DNA of 59,574 nucleotides from Spirochaetota bacterium (GTDB taxonomy: Bacteria; Spirochaetota; UBA4802; UBA5550), in NCBI GenBank assembly GCA_016929135.1, contig JAFGJK010000101.1, forward strand, positions 1 through 59,574, in the 5' to 3' direction. Positions 1-8,339 of this stretch are shown piece by piece. A program made the position numbers and the translations under genes. The notes beneath the pieces were generated by a model. It did not search any database. It saw only the letters and a program-made list of their open reading frames with translations, and was not told where the DNA came from. Numbering within the stretch: position 1 is the first letter of the stretch; every line of letters begins with the position of its first letter.

Positions 1-349
1 AGGTGAGCGCCAGGTTCGAGATGGCGAGGTTGAGGTTCTCTATCCCGTAGAAGGCCTTGTAGGGGTCCAGGATCTTGAAGAACACTACGCCGTCCACCTT
101 CACCCCTGCGTTGTCCTCGGTGATGATCCCCTGGGGCGGCAGGTCCAGCACCTGTTCACGTACGTCGATCTTCACCGCCACCCTGGAGAAGAGCGGATTG
201 ATGAGATTCAGTCCGGCCTTGAGCGTCGAGGCGTACTTGCCGAAGCGTTCCACAACCCAGTTTTCCGCCTGCGGCACGATGCGTACTCCCTTGAATACCA
301 GCACCACCACGACGAAGAGAAGCACGATTATCAGAATGGTGAGGGCCAT
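1..349 (-). CDS. Stomatin/SPFH (band 7) family protein, 5' part only
   Basis: This minus-strand gene starts with ATG at 349-347 and runs off the left edge, so about 116 residues are visible. A GGAGGAATC Shine-Dalgarno lies directly upstream. The N-terminus is one hydrophobic segment (MALTILIIVLLFVVVL, about residues 1-16), followed by the familiar SPFH opening with VVERFGKY, a DVREQVLDLPPQ stretch and VDGVVFFKI. This is the paraslipin/QmcA type of membrane-anchored scaffold that forms oligomers in the inner membrane. The gene lies 78 bases downstream of an NfeD gene on the same strand, the classic NfeD-stomatin pairing, in which the NfeD OB-fold domain is thought to bind the SPFH partner. Family assignment is firm; substrate or client unknown. 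The C-terminal half is outside the window. Confidence 0.9.
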   Translation of the reverse strand, partial: MALTILIIVLLFVVVVLVFKGVRIVPQAENWVVERFGKYASTLKAGLNLINPLFSRVAVKIDVREQVLDLPPQGIITEDNAGVKVDGVVFFKILDPYKAFYGIENLNLAISNLALT

Positions 350-427
350 TGATTCCTCCTTCTTTTTATTGTTTAAACTGTATCTTCACCGGATCCGGCT
401 CGGCACCGGACGGCATATCGGGGATGA

Positions 428-874
428 TCAGGGCCTCCTGACCACAAGCTTGATCCCGTTGGCCTCGACGGCCATCACCTCCTCCCCCTCCTCCAGCACC
501 TGTGACGATTCGGCGGACCATATCTTGATGCCGTGGAAGTTATCGTAGAGCTCCACCTCGCCGGACCTGTTCGGCTCAATCCGCCGGGTGACCCTCCCTC
601 TCTTGTTGAAGAGGGTGGGGTCCCTGGTCTCGTCGACAACCCGTGATTTGAAGAATCTCCGGAGGTAGAAATGCCACGTCGTCAGGAAGGCCAGTGACGA
701 GATCGAGAAAAAGAGCGCCTGGGAAAACACTGAGGTGAGCAGTGTCAGAAACGCAAGCAGGGCCGTCAGCAGCGCTCCGGCGCCGAACCAGAAGAGCACG
801 AAGCCCGGCACGATGACCTCGAGCCCCATCAGGAGTAGGCCGGCGATCAGCCAGGCCAGCGGCCCGTATTCCAT
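428..874 (-). CDS. NfeD-like membrane protein (short NfeD1b type)
   Basis: The 148-residue protein has two or three N-terminal hydrophobic helices (residues about 7-75, with GLEVIVPGFVLFWFGAGA) followed by a soluble C-terminal domain of about 60 residues ending in GIKLVVRRP, matching the OB-fold of short NfeD proteins. It lacks the ClpP-like protease domain of long NfeD. The start at 874 has an AGAGG motif a few bases upstream. It is first in a two-gene unit with the SPFH gene downstream, and a good promoter lies at 947-974. Such pairs are linked to membrane microdomain organisation. The family is clear, the specific role is inference. Confidence 0.88.
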   Translation of the reverse strand: MEYGPLAWLIAGLLLMGLEVIVPGFVLFWFGAGALLTALLAFLTLLTSVFSQALFFSISSLAFLTTWHFYLRRFFKSRVVDETRDPTLFNKRGRVTRRIEPNRSGEVELYDNFHGIKIWSAESSQVLEEGEEVMAVEANGIKLVVRRP

Positions 875-946
875 AATAACCTCTCTTACCCCCTCTGCGC
901 GCTGCAGGGCGGTGCCACAGCATCAGATCCCTGTCCAGGGAGATTG

Positions 947-974
947 ATGATAGCACCGGAAATCGAATTGTCAA
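947..974 (-). promoter_or_regulatory. Predicted sigma70 promoter for nfeD-SPFH
   Basis: On the minus strand TTGACA (974-969) is followed after 16 bases by TATCAT (952-947). This is a 6/6 and 5/6 match, about 75 bases upstream of the NfeD start. No other gene lies between. Confidence 0.6.
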
Positions 975-1042
975 TATCTTAATAAAAAAATTACAACGAT
1001 CCTGAGGAATTATGCGTATATATATTTCAGGAATGCCCGGAA

Positions 1043-1786
1043 GTGCATGGAAAAAGGATTTACAAAAATGCGAGGCGTCTCCTCAATGGGGTACTTTCGC
1101 CTGTACGGGCGATGTACCAATTCTGGCGGTTTTACATGCTCCAGTCTCTGATCACGGTCTTTCTTGAGTTCGGGTATTTTGCGGTTTTCGGAGTCCTCAT
1201 ACTCTGCGGTCTCGGCATCCCCATTCCCGAAGACATATCGCTCATCTCGGGGGGGGTGATTGCCGGGCTCGGCTATGCCAATCCCTATGTGATGACCGCC
1301 GTCTCCATGACGGGGGTTCTCATCGGCGATACCAGTATGTTCTATATCGGCCATCATCTTGGAAACCGGTTTCTCAACGGGAGATTTGTGAGGAGGATCG
1401 TTACGCCGGCGAGGTACAGAACAATACTGGAGTGGTTCGACCGGTACGGGAAGACGGTGCTCTTCGCGGCGCGTTTCATGCCGGGCCTCCGCGCGGCGAT
1501 CTTCCTGTCAGCGGGAATCACCAGATTCGTCAGATACCCGGTGTTCATCCTGATCGACACTATTGCGGCGTTCATAAGCGTCCCCCTCTGGATCTACCTT
1601 GGCTACTATGGGGCAAGCAACTGGGAGTGGCTGAAGCGGATCATCACGAAGAGCCATGTGGCAATCCTCGTGGCGGTGGTCCTCTTCATAGCCATACTCT
1701 CCATCCATACGTTCTTTCGCTACAAGGTGAAGAAGATCGAGAAGCAGTTCAGCGGAAGCATAACCTCGCGTGAAGGAATGGAATAA
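1043..1786 (+). CDS. DedA/SNARE-associated family membrane protein
   Basis: The protein has the DedA layout: a re-entrant N-terminal segment with GLGIPIPEDISLISGG, the ILxGxxxGD-like stretch around VLIGDTSMFYIGHHLGN, the conserved arginine-containing motif FAARFMPGLRAAIFLSAG and hydrophobic C-terminal helices. DedA proteins are inner-membrane proteins tied to lipid flipping (undecaprenyl-phosphate or phospholipid) and envelope homeostasis. The start is uncertain: ATG 1043 gives 247 residues with an unusual basic 31-residue leader, while ATG 1136 begins exactly where family members usually begin (MLQSLITVFLEFGYF). Neither has a strong ribosome binding site. A 51-codon ORF with a good Shine-Dalgarno (1012-1167) overlaps the start in another frame. 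The gene stands alone, divergent from nfeD. Confidence 0.85.
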   Translation: MHGKRIYKNARRLLNGVLSPVRAMYQFWRFYMLQSLITVFLEFGYFAVFGVLILCGLGIPIPEDISLISGGVIAGLGYANPYVMTAVSMTGVLIGDTSMFYIGHHLGNRFLNGRFVRRIVTPARYRTILEWFDRYGKTVLFAARFMPGLRAAIFLSAGITRFVRYPVFILIDTIAAFISVPLWIYLGYYGASNWEWLKRIITKSHVAILVAVVLFIAILSIHTFFRYKVKKIEKQFSGSITSREGME

Positions 1787-1953
1787 ATAAGTATTGACAA
1801 AAATTGCCCGCCTCCTCATGTAGCTGGCTAAATTAGCATGCACAATAGACAGGGATGAGGGGGAACTTGCCGTTCACCATCAGGGCTGCCGTGAGTGATG
1901 CGGCGAGCCGGTGAAACGGTTCAGTCTGATTTCAACATCCTGCGGAACTCGTT

Positions 1954-4900
1954 ATGAACATTGCGCAATTATCGATAAAGCGGCCCATATTCATCTCCAG
2001 TCTCGTGATCCTTCTCCTGATTACCGGTAGGATCGCCCTGAACCGGATGGGTGTCGACCTGTTTCCCGATGTCACACTTCCCATCGTCGTCGTGACGACG
2101 ACCTATCCCGGCGCCGCCCCCGAAGAGATCGAGAACCTCATCTCCCGGCCACTGGAGGACGAGCTCGTTTCGGTCTCCGGGGTGAAGCGCATTACCTCCA
2201 GGAACTACGAGGGGACCTCTCTGGTGGTGATCGAGTTCCCCGTCGAGACGGACGTGAAGGACGTTGAACAGCAGGTGCGGGACCGTGTGGCCCTGGTCCG
2301 CCCGAAGATGCCCGACGATGTCGACGAGCCGCTGGTGCGTCGCTTCGATCCCTTCGATGTCCCAGTGGCCCGCATCGCCATTTCCGCGGACATGCCGCCC
2401 ACGAAGCTCTACGATCTGGCCAAGGAGGATATCAAGGCGAGGATCGAGCAGGTGAAGGACGTGGGGTCCGTCAGGATCATCGGAGGGACCAGGCGCGAGA
2501 TCCAGGTGGAACTGGACATGGAAAAGATGCAGCTCTACCAGTTTTCCGCCACCAGCATTGCCAACAAGATTAAGAACTCCGGCGTGAACATCCCGGCGGG
2601 CAAGCACGAGCGGGGGGCCCAGGAGACCATCTTCAGGGCGGTCGCCCAGTTCGAGAGCATCCAGCAGATAAAGGACGTGGTGGTCTCCTTCTCGGGAGAT
2701 TTCGCCAGCGTCGTGCTGAGCCAGGTTGCGGAGATCAAGGACGGTACCGAGGACGCCACCAGCCTCGGATTCCTCTATGCCCCGGTGACGGACGGCAAGA
2801 GCGGCGGGGAATCGGGCTCCTTCATAAAGAACCTTTTCAGCAAGGGAAAGCGGAGGGAGGTCCGCCGCGAGTCGAAGCCAACGCTTATGCTGGACGTCTT
2901 CAAGCAGTCGGGATCCAATACGGTGGCCGTCGCTGAGGGTGTGGGGAAGCGTCTCGAAAAAATCAATCGGGACATACATGACATGCCCGGGCACCCCCGG
3001 GTGGACCTGGTATACGACGGCGCCCGATGGATCAGGATCAATATCGACGACGTCTTCGAGACGATCATCCTCGGCGTCATCCTGGCGGTGGTGGTGGTGT
3101 ATCTCTTCCTTGGAAATGTCAGGTCCACCATCATCACCGGCATCGCGCTTCCCAACTCGCTTCTGGGCGCCTTCGTCCTGATGTACCTGATGGGTTTCAC
3201 CATCAACATGATGTCGCTCCTGGCCCTCTCGCTCACCGTGGGCCTCCTGGTGGACGATGCGATCGTGGTGCGGGAGAACATCTTCAGAAAGCTCGAGCAC
3301 GGTTTCCATCCGGTGCAGGCCGCGGAGGTGGGAACCATGGAGGTGGCCCTGGCGGTCATCGCAACGACCTCAACCATCATCGCGGTATTCTTCCCCATCG
3401 GATTCATGAGCGGCATCGTGGGACAGTTTTTCAAGCAGTTCGGGTTCACCGTGGTCTTCGCCATGCTGATCAGCCTCTTCGACGCCCTCACCGTGGCGCC
3501 GCTCCTGTCGGCCTATTTCGCCGGCAAGGCGCACGCCCGCAGGAACAGGGTGGTTGTGCTCTTCGACCGCTTCCAGGATGCCCTGGAGCGCTACTACGAG
3601 GTCATCATCCGCTTCAGCCTGAAGCATCCACTCATCGTGATCGGCATCACCACGGCGGTGTTCTTTGCCAGCCTGGGGACCCTGGGCTTCCTGAAGAAGA
3701 CGTTCTTTCCGGAAACGGACCAGCCGGAATTCATGGTGAACCTGGAGCTCCCTCCCGGCACGAGCCTGGAGGGGACGCGGGAGGTGACGGCGCGGCTGGA
3801 GGAGCGGATTAAAAAACTCCCCGAGGTGAACATGATGTCCACCGTCGTCGGCGGGAGCCAGGGGGAGGCGAACAAGTCGGTCATCGGGGTGACCCTGATC
3901 CCCTCGTCCCAGAGAAAACGGACCTCCTTCGATCTGAAGGCCGTGATACGGGACTACTTCAAGGATTTCGCCTTCGCCAAGCCGAACATCACGCACTATT
4001 CCACCACCGGCAGCAGCGGCAATTACCCCTTCATGCTGAGCATCGCGGGGAGCGACCTGCCGCAGCTCGAGGAATACGCGGGGAAGCTCGTGGAGCGGCT
4101 TAAAAAGATTCCGGACCTCATCGAGATCAACACCAGCCTGCAGGCGGGGAGGCCGGAGTTCCAGATACAGCTGGAGCCGCGGAGGATGCAGCTTTTGGGG
4201 GTGGAATCGAGCGCCGTAGGCCTCGAGCTGCGCTATCTCATCGCCGGCGAGGTGGTGGGGCAGCTCCACGAGAACGGCCTGCAGTACGATGTGAGGATGC
4301 GCCTCAGGCCGGAGCAGAGGGATCTGAAGACGATCTATTCCCGCGTGAAGGTCCCCAACAACCTGGGCGGCGGGTCGAAGCTGATACCGCTCTCCGCCAT
4401 AAGCAGGACCACGGAAAAGCTGGGTTCGTCGTACATCCTTCGGCAGGACAGGGCGCGGGTTGTGCAGGTGAACGCGAATATCGCGCCCGGAGGCGGCGTC
4501 GGCGATGCCATCGACAAGGTGAGGCGCATCATGCGCACCGAGCTTCCCCTCCCTCAGGGCGTGACCTACTCCTTCATCGGCCAGACCGAGAGCTACGGAG
4601 AGCTGGTGACCAACATGATGATCGCCTTCGTGCTATCCCTGGTTTTCATCTACCTGGTGCTCTCGAGCCTTTACGAGTCCTTCATCACCCCCTTCACGAT
4701 ACTCGTGGCCATTCCGCCGGCTCTCTCGGGCGCGCTCTTTGCCCTGCTCCTGTCTGACGAGATGCTGAGCATGATGTCCATGATCGGCATCATCATGCTC
4801 ATGGGACTGGTGACGAAGAACTCGATCCTTCTGGTGGACTTCACCATGGAGGGGATACGGCAGGGGCTCTCCAGGGATGAGGCGATTCTGAAGGCCGGGA

Positions 4901-5250
4901 TCATCCGTCTGCGGCCGATCCTCATGACCACCTTCGCCATGATCGCGGGGACGATCCCGGTGGCCTTCGGGCTGGGCGAGGCTGCCGCCACCAGGACCGC
5001 CATGGGCATGGCGATTCTGGGCGGGCTCATTATATCCACGATGATCACGCTCTTCGTGGTCCCCGCGATCTTCGGCTACATAGACCGCTTCAGGGAGGCC
5101 ATCGAGAGCAGGTTCCGGCCGAAGTACGACATGCATGTCCCGGCAGGCCCGGCTCCGGAAGAGCCGGTTGACGAGCCGGAGGTCGAGGTGATCGATCCCA
5201 TACCAGTGACGAGAAAATTCCCCCCTCCGAAAAAGGGGAGAAAGAGATAG
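1954..5250 (+). CDS. RND superfamily efflux permease (orphan, AcrB-like)
   Basis: The 1098-residue protein has the full RND architecture: TM1 at the N-terminus (IKRPIFISSLVILLL), two large periplasmic loops, and the TM4 proton-relay motif LLVDDAIVVREN with both aspartates. TM10 contains LVTKNSILLVDF, keeping the lysine of the relay, so the D-D-K triad is complete. These proteins use proton-motive force to export hydrophobic or amphipathic compounds. Two oddities: a basic insert around residues 275-305 (FSKGKRREVRRESK) in the first periplasmic domain, and a 40-residue Pro/Glu-rich tail ending PPPKKGRKR. No adaptor or TolC gene is adjacent. A TTGACA at 1794-1799 lies upstream but I see no good -10. 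The ATG follows GCGGAACTCGTT without a strong ribosome binding site. Confidence 0.93.
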   Translation: MNIAQLSIKRPIFISSLVILLLITGRIALNRMGVDLFPDVTLPIVVVTTTYPGAAPEEIENLISRPLEDELVSVSGVKRITSRNYEGTSLVVIEFPVETDVKDVEQQVRDRVALVRPKMPDDVDEPLVRRFDPFDVPVARIAISADMPPTKLYDLAKEDIKARIEQVKDVGSVRIIGGTRREIQVELDMEKMQLYQFSATSIANKIKNSGVNIPAGKHERGAQETIFRAVAQFESIQQIKDVVVSFSGDFASVVLSQVAEIKDGTEDATSLGFLYAPVTDGKSGGESGSFIKNLFSKGKRREVRRESKPTLMLDVFKQSGSNTVAVAEGVGKRLEKINRDIHDMPGHPRVDLVYDGARWIRINIDDVFETIILGVILAVVVVYLFLGNVRSTIITGIALPNSLLGAFVLMYLMGFTINMMSLLALSLTVGLLVDDAIVVRENIFRKLEHGFHPVQAAEVGTMEVALAVIATTSTIIAVFFPIGFMSGIVGQFFKQFGFTVVFAMLISLFDALTVAPLLSAYFAGKAHARRNRVVVLFDRFQDALERYYEVIIRFSLKHPLIVIGITTAVFFASLGTLGFLKKTFFPETDQPEFMVNLELPPGTSLEGTREVTARLEERIKKLPEVNMMSTVVGGSQGEANKSVIGVTLIPSSQRKRTSFDLKAVIRDYFKDFAFAKPNITHYSTTGSSGNYPFMLSIAGSDLPQLEEYAGKLVERLKKIPDLIEINTSLQAGRPEFQIQLEPRRMQLLGVESSAVGLELRYLIAGEVVGQLHENGLQYDVRMRLRPEQRDLKTIYSRVKVPNNLGGGSKLIPLSAISRTTEKLGSSYILRQDRARVVQVNANIAPGGGVGDAIDKVRRIMRTELPLPQGVTYSFIGQTESYGELVTNMMIAFVLSLVFIYLVLSSLYESFITPFTILVAIPPALSGALFALLLSDEMLSMMSMIGIIMLMGLVTKNSILLVDFTMEGIRQGLSRDEAILKAGIIRLRPILMTTFAMIAGTIPVAFGLGEAAATRTAMGMAILGGLIISTMITLFVVPAIFGYIDRFREAIESRFRPKYDMHVPAGPAPEEPVDEPEVEVIDPIPVTRKFPPPKKGRKR

Positions 5251-5570
5251 GATGCATCATTGATCCTTTCCTGCCGATACGCCGGCGGTGCTTGAAACAC
5301 CGCTCTTCGGGAAGAGGGGCGGGGGATAGTGTACGCCGGGCATGGAGCGGAATGATTGTTGTGACTTCCCCCTTTCCGGTCTCCCGGCCGGTACAGCGCC
5401 GAAGTGTTGAGGGGGAGCGCCCACCGCCGGCGGGGATCGCGGAACATCAGAGGATGGGGTGCGTCGTTTTCAGCGGATCGGACAGGGACAATTTTACACT
5501 TGACATTCATCGAGAGTTGTCCCTTCCATGAATATATTACATTAACTTTTACTATCTGGAGGTCATCGGA
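5251..5570. other. 320-base intergenic region with tandem hairpins and a possible promoter
   Basis: No convincing gene is present. Just after the RND stop are two adjoining hairpins: GCGGTG/CACCGC (5285-5290 with 5298-5303) and CTCTTC/GAAGAG (5303-5308 with 5311-5316), without a T tract, possibly an RNA end or processing structure. A TTGACA at 5500-5505 precedes the next gene, but a matching -10 at the right distance is poor; TATATT lies at 5533-5538, 27 bases away. Confidence 0.4.
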
Positions 5571-6188
5571 ATGGACTTTTCTTTGATAATTAATACCGTC
5601 AAGGGATTCCTTACGAAGCCAGGGGAGGAATGGCAGAAGATCAAGGCGCAGCAGTACGACAAGCAGACGCTGCTGATGAAGATCCTCGTGCCGATACTGA
5701 TTATCTACGTGGTGGCCACCCTGCTGGGCACGATAATCAGCCTGGTGATAACCCCCTACGTGCTTCAGTTCCTCGGTTTCGGCAGGATTCTCATGAATGC
5801 AGTGGTGAGTGCCATTCTCGCTGGGGTGGTTGCCTTCGGCCTCATCTATGGCGGCACCTTCGTGCTCTACGGCCTGGCGGATAATTTCGGCGCCAAGAAG
5901 GACGACTCGGTGGCCCTCAAGGTGATGGTCTTTGCGAACATAATCATGCTGGTGAGCTCCGTCGCGCTGATCATCCCCTATATCGGACGGCTCGTGCAGG
6001 CCGCCGGATCGATCTACTCGCTGGTGCTTCTCTTCTGGGGCATGCGGGACCTTTTGGAGCCGCCGCAGGATAAGATGGTGATGTACTACGTGGTGACCCT
6101 GCTTATCCTCATCGCGGCCGGGGTGGTCCTCTTTCTTCTGGTGGGCGTGATCACCAGCCTCCTCATCGGCGGGGCGATGATTCGCTAG
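5571..6188 (+). CDS. Yip1-domain membrane protein
   Basis: The 205-residue protein starts with a soluble segment typical of bacterial Yip1 proteins (TVKGFLTKPGEEWQKI, residues 9-24) and then five predicted membrane helices across residues 38-205. The pattern matches the Yip1 family (a domain shared with eukaryotic Rab-interacting proteins), whose bacterial role is unknown. The start is supported by GGAGG about 12 bases upstream. It sits alone between the orphan RND gene and the ion-channel gene, both on the same strand, and a GC-rich imperfect hairpin follows the stop (about 6199-6228). Function cannot be assigned beyond an integral membrane protein. Confidence 0.8.
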   Translation: MDFSLIINTVKGFLTKPGEEWQKIKAQQYDKQTLLMKILVPILIIYVVATLLGTIISLVITPYVLQFLGFGRILMNAVVSAILAGVVAFGLIYGGTFVLYGLADNFGAKKDDSVALKVMVFANIIMLVSSVALIIPYIGRLVQAAGSIYSLVLLFWGMRDLLEPPQDKMVMYYVVTLLILIAAGVVLFLLVGVITSLLIGGAMIR

Positions 6189-6294
6189 CGATCATACCGC
6201 GGGCGAGCCGTCTCCGGCCCGCCCGCACCTCCCTTTCCCCCACACCATGCGGCCCCCTCCCGGGATCATCGAAAATCGACCCCGCAGAAATGGT

Positions 6295-6323
6295 TTGACA
6301 TACGGGGCCGTGCTCTGTAACAT
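6295..6323 (+). promoter_or_regulatory. Predicted sigma70 promoter of the ion-channel gene
   Basis: TTGACA (6295-6300), a 17-base spacer and TAACAT (6318-6323): ideal spacing, 6/6 and 4/6 matches, 60 bases before the start codon. Confidence 0.6.
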
Positions 6324-6382
6324 TCACCGCTGATCCCGAAATGACGTGTTTCCGCCTATTCCGATAGACCAGAGGTGTCTCG

Positions 6383-8281
6383 ATGAAAAAGAACAGGTTT
6401 GCACAGAGACTTCGCTATTCCTTTGACAACACCCTGACGAAGGGGACACCGGCACTGATTCTGTGGCTCAGCATCATCACGCTGGTGATGATACTCGTCT
6501 TTTCCGCAATGGTGTGGATCGCCGGCGCCGTCCCCGACGAGGCGGGGGGAGATTTCTTCCAGGTGGTCTGGATGAGCCTCATGCGCTCCATCGATTCAGG
6601 CACCATGGGTGCTGACAGGGGGATCTACAGCTATTTCATGCTGGGGCTGACCTTCGGGGGAATCTTCATCGTGAGCACGCTCATCGGTATCATAAACTCG
6701 GGCATCGAGCGGAGGATCGAGGAGCTGCGGAAGGGACGCTCCGTGGTAATGGAGAAGAACCACACGGTGATACTGGGCTGGTCGGAGCACATCTTCACCA
6801 TCATCACTGAGCTGGTCACGGCAAATGAGAACCAGCGCAGGTCCTGCATCGCCATCATGGGGAACCGGGACAAGGTGGAGATGGAGGAGGCGATTCGCTC
6901 CAGTGTCGGCAATACCGGCAGGACCAGGGTCGTCTGCAGGACCGGGAACCCCATCGACCTGAACGACCTGGACATCGTGAACATCGATGATGCGAAATCC
7001 ATCATCGTCCTCTCGCCGCAGGATGAGGACCCGGACGCCGAGGTGATCAAGACCATGCTGGCCATCACGAACAAGCCGGACCGGAAAAAGGGCCCCTATC
7101 ATATCGTGGCGGAGATACGTGACCCCAGGAATATGGACATCGCCGGCATCGTGGGGAAGGACGAGGCGGAGCTTGTCCTGGTGGGGGATCTCATCGCACG
7201 CATCGTGGCGCAGACGAGCCGCCAGGGGGGCCTCTCGGTGGTGTACACGGAGCTGCTCGATTTCGGCGGCGACGAGATCTACTTCAAGGAGGAGCCCTCC
7301 CTGACCGGAATGAGTTTCCGGGACGTATTATTCATGTACGAGGATTCGGCGGTCATCGGCATCGCCCCCTCCGGCGGCACGCCGCTGCTCAACCCGCCTA
7401 TGGACAGCAAGATAGGCCAGGGGGACCGGCTCATCGTGATATCGGAGGACGACGATACGGTGCGCCTCTCGGGGCTGAAGGATTACGGCATCGAGCCGGA
7501 AAGGATATCCTCGGCCACCGCAACGAAACCAGGGCCGGAATCTCTGCTCATCCTGGGCTGGAACTGGCGGGGGCCGGTCATCATCAGGGAACTGGACGGC
7601 TACGTCGCACAGGGGTCGTCGGTGATGGTGGTGGCGGACGTGCCCATCGAAGAGAAGGAGGGCATCGTGAAGCGGCTTTCCGGCTTCAACAAGAACCAGA
7701 CCATACGGTTCATGGCGGCCGACACCACCGACAGGACGGTGCTGGACAAGCTCAACCTTCATGAGTTCGACCACATAATCATCCTCTGCTACTCGGACGT
7801 TCTGGAGGTGCAGCAGGCGGACGCCAGGACGCTGAAGACGCTCCTGCATCTCCGGGACATATCGGAGAAGACCGGCCGGAATCTCAACGTCATAAGCGAG
7901 ATGATGGACGTCAAGAACAGGGACCTGGCGCAGGTGGCCCGGGTGAACGACTTCATCGTCAGCGACAAGCTCATAAGCCTGCTGATGTCGCAGGTCTCCG
8001 AGAGCAAGCAGCTCAACGCGGTCTTCGCGGATCTCTTCGATCCGGAGGGCTCGGAGATATACCTGAAGCCGGTGACGGACTACCTCACGCCCGGCGGCGA
8101 CGTGAATTTTTACACGATCCTGGAGGCGGCGGCGCGCCGGAAAGAGGTGGCCATGGGATACAAGATCGCCTCGAAGGCCTACAGCGAGGCGGATTCCTTC
8201 GGCGTGGTGGTGAATCCCGAGAAGTCCGGCAGGATTTCCTTCACGCAGGACGACAGGATCATCCTGCTGGCGGAGTCTTGA
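6383..8281 (+). CDS. CASTOR/POLLUX-like RCK ion channel
   Basis: The 632-residue protein has TM1 (residues about 24-47), a pore region with SLMRSIDSGTMGADRG (about 66-81) and TM2 (about 86-105), then a long cytoplasmic part with two Rossmann-like RCK/TrkA-N modules beginning at HTVILGWSEH (about 127) and ESLLILGWNW (about 389), each followed by a C-terminal lobe. This arrangement, including the GTMG pore sequence and two ILGW motifs, is that of the CASTOR/POLLUX/SYM8 family, in plants nuclear-envelope cation channels needed for symbiotic calcium spiking; bacterial relatives are poorly characterised. It is probably a ligand-gated cation channel in the inner membrane. GAGGTG lies 7 bases before the ATG. 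It is monocistronic with its own strong promoter and converges on the UPF0182 gene. Confidence 0.87.
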   Translation: MKKNRFAQRLRYSFDNTLTKGTPALILWLSIITLVMILVFSAMVWIAGAVPDEAGGDFFQVVWMSLMRSIDSGTMGADRGIYSYFMLGLTFGGIFIVSTLIGIINSGIERRIEELRKGRSVVMEKNHTVILGWSEHIFTIITELVTANENQRRSCIAIMGNRDKVEMEEAIRSSVGNTGRTRVVCRTGNPIDLNDLDIVNIDDAKSIIVLSPQDEDPDAEVIKTMLAITNKPDRKKGPYHIVAEIRDPRNMDIAGIVGKDEAELVLVGDLIARIVAQTSRQGGLSVVYTELLDFGGDEIYFKEEPSLTGMSFRDVLFMYEDSAVIGIAPSGGTPLLNPPMDSKIGQGDRLIVISEDDDTVRLSGLKDYGIEPERISSATATKPGPESLLILGWNWRGPVIIRELDGYVAQGSSVMVVADVPIEEKEGIVKRLSGFNKNQTIRFMAADTTDRTVLDKLNLHEFDHIIILCYSDVLEVQQADARTLKTLLHLRDISEKTGRNLNVISEMMDVKNRDLAQVARVNDFIVSDKLISLLMSQVSESKQLNAVFADLFDPEGSEIYLKPVTDYLTPGGDVNFYTILEAAARRKEVAMGYKIASKAYSEADSFGVVVNPEKSGRISFTQDDRIILLAES

Positions 8282-8302
8282 GCGTTTGACCGCATTCCGC
8301 AA

Positions 8303-8323
8303 TCCCCGCAGGATACGCGGGGA
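8303..8323. terminator. Hairpin between convergent genes
   Basis: TCCCCGC (8303-8309) and GCGGGGA (8317-8323) form a 7-bp stem with a 7-base loop between the convergent channel and UPF0182 genes. There is no T tract, so terminator function is uncertain. Confidence 0.35.
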
Positions 8324-8339
8324 CTGCGTGAGGGGCGAT

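Noticed and set aside
1969..3309. A 446-codon minus-strand frame opposite the orphan RND gene
   Set aside because: Antisense shadow of a high-GC coding region; His/Asp/Glu-rich noise and no start signals.
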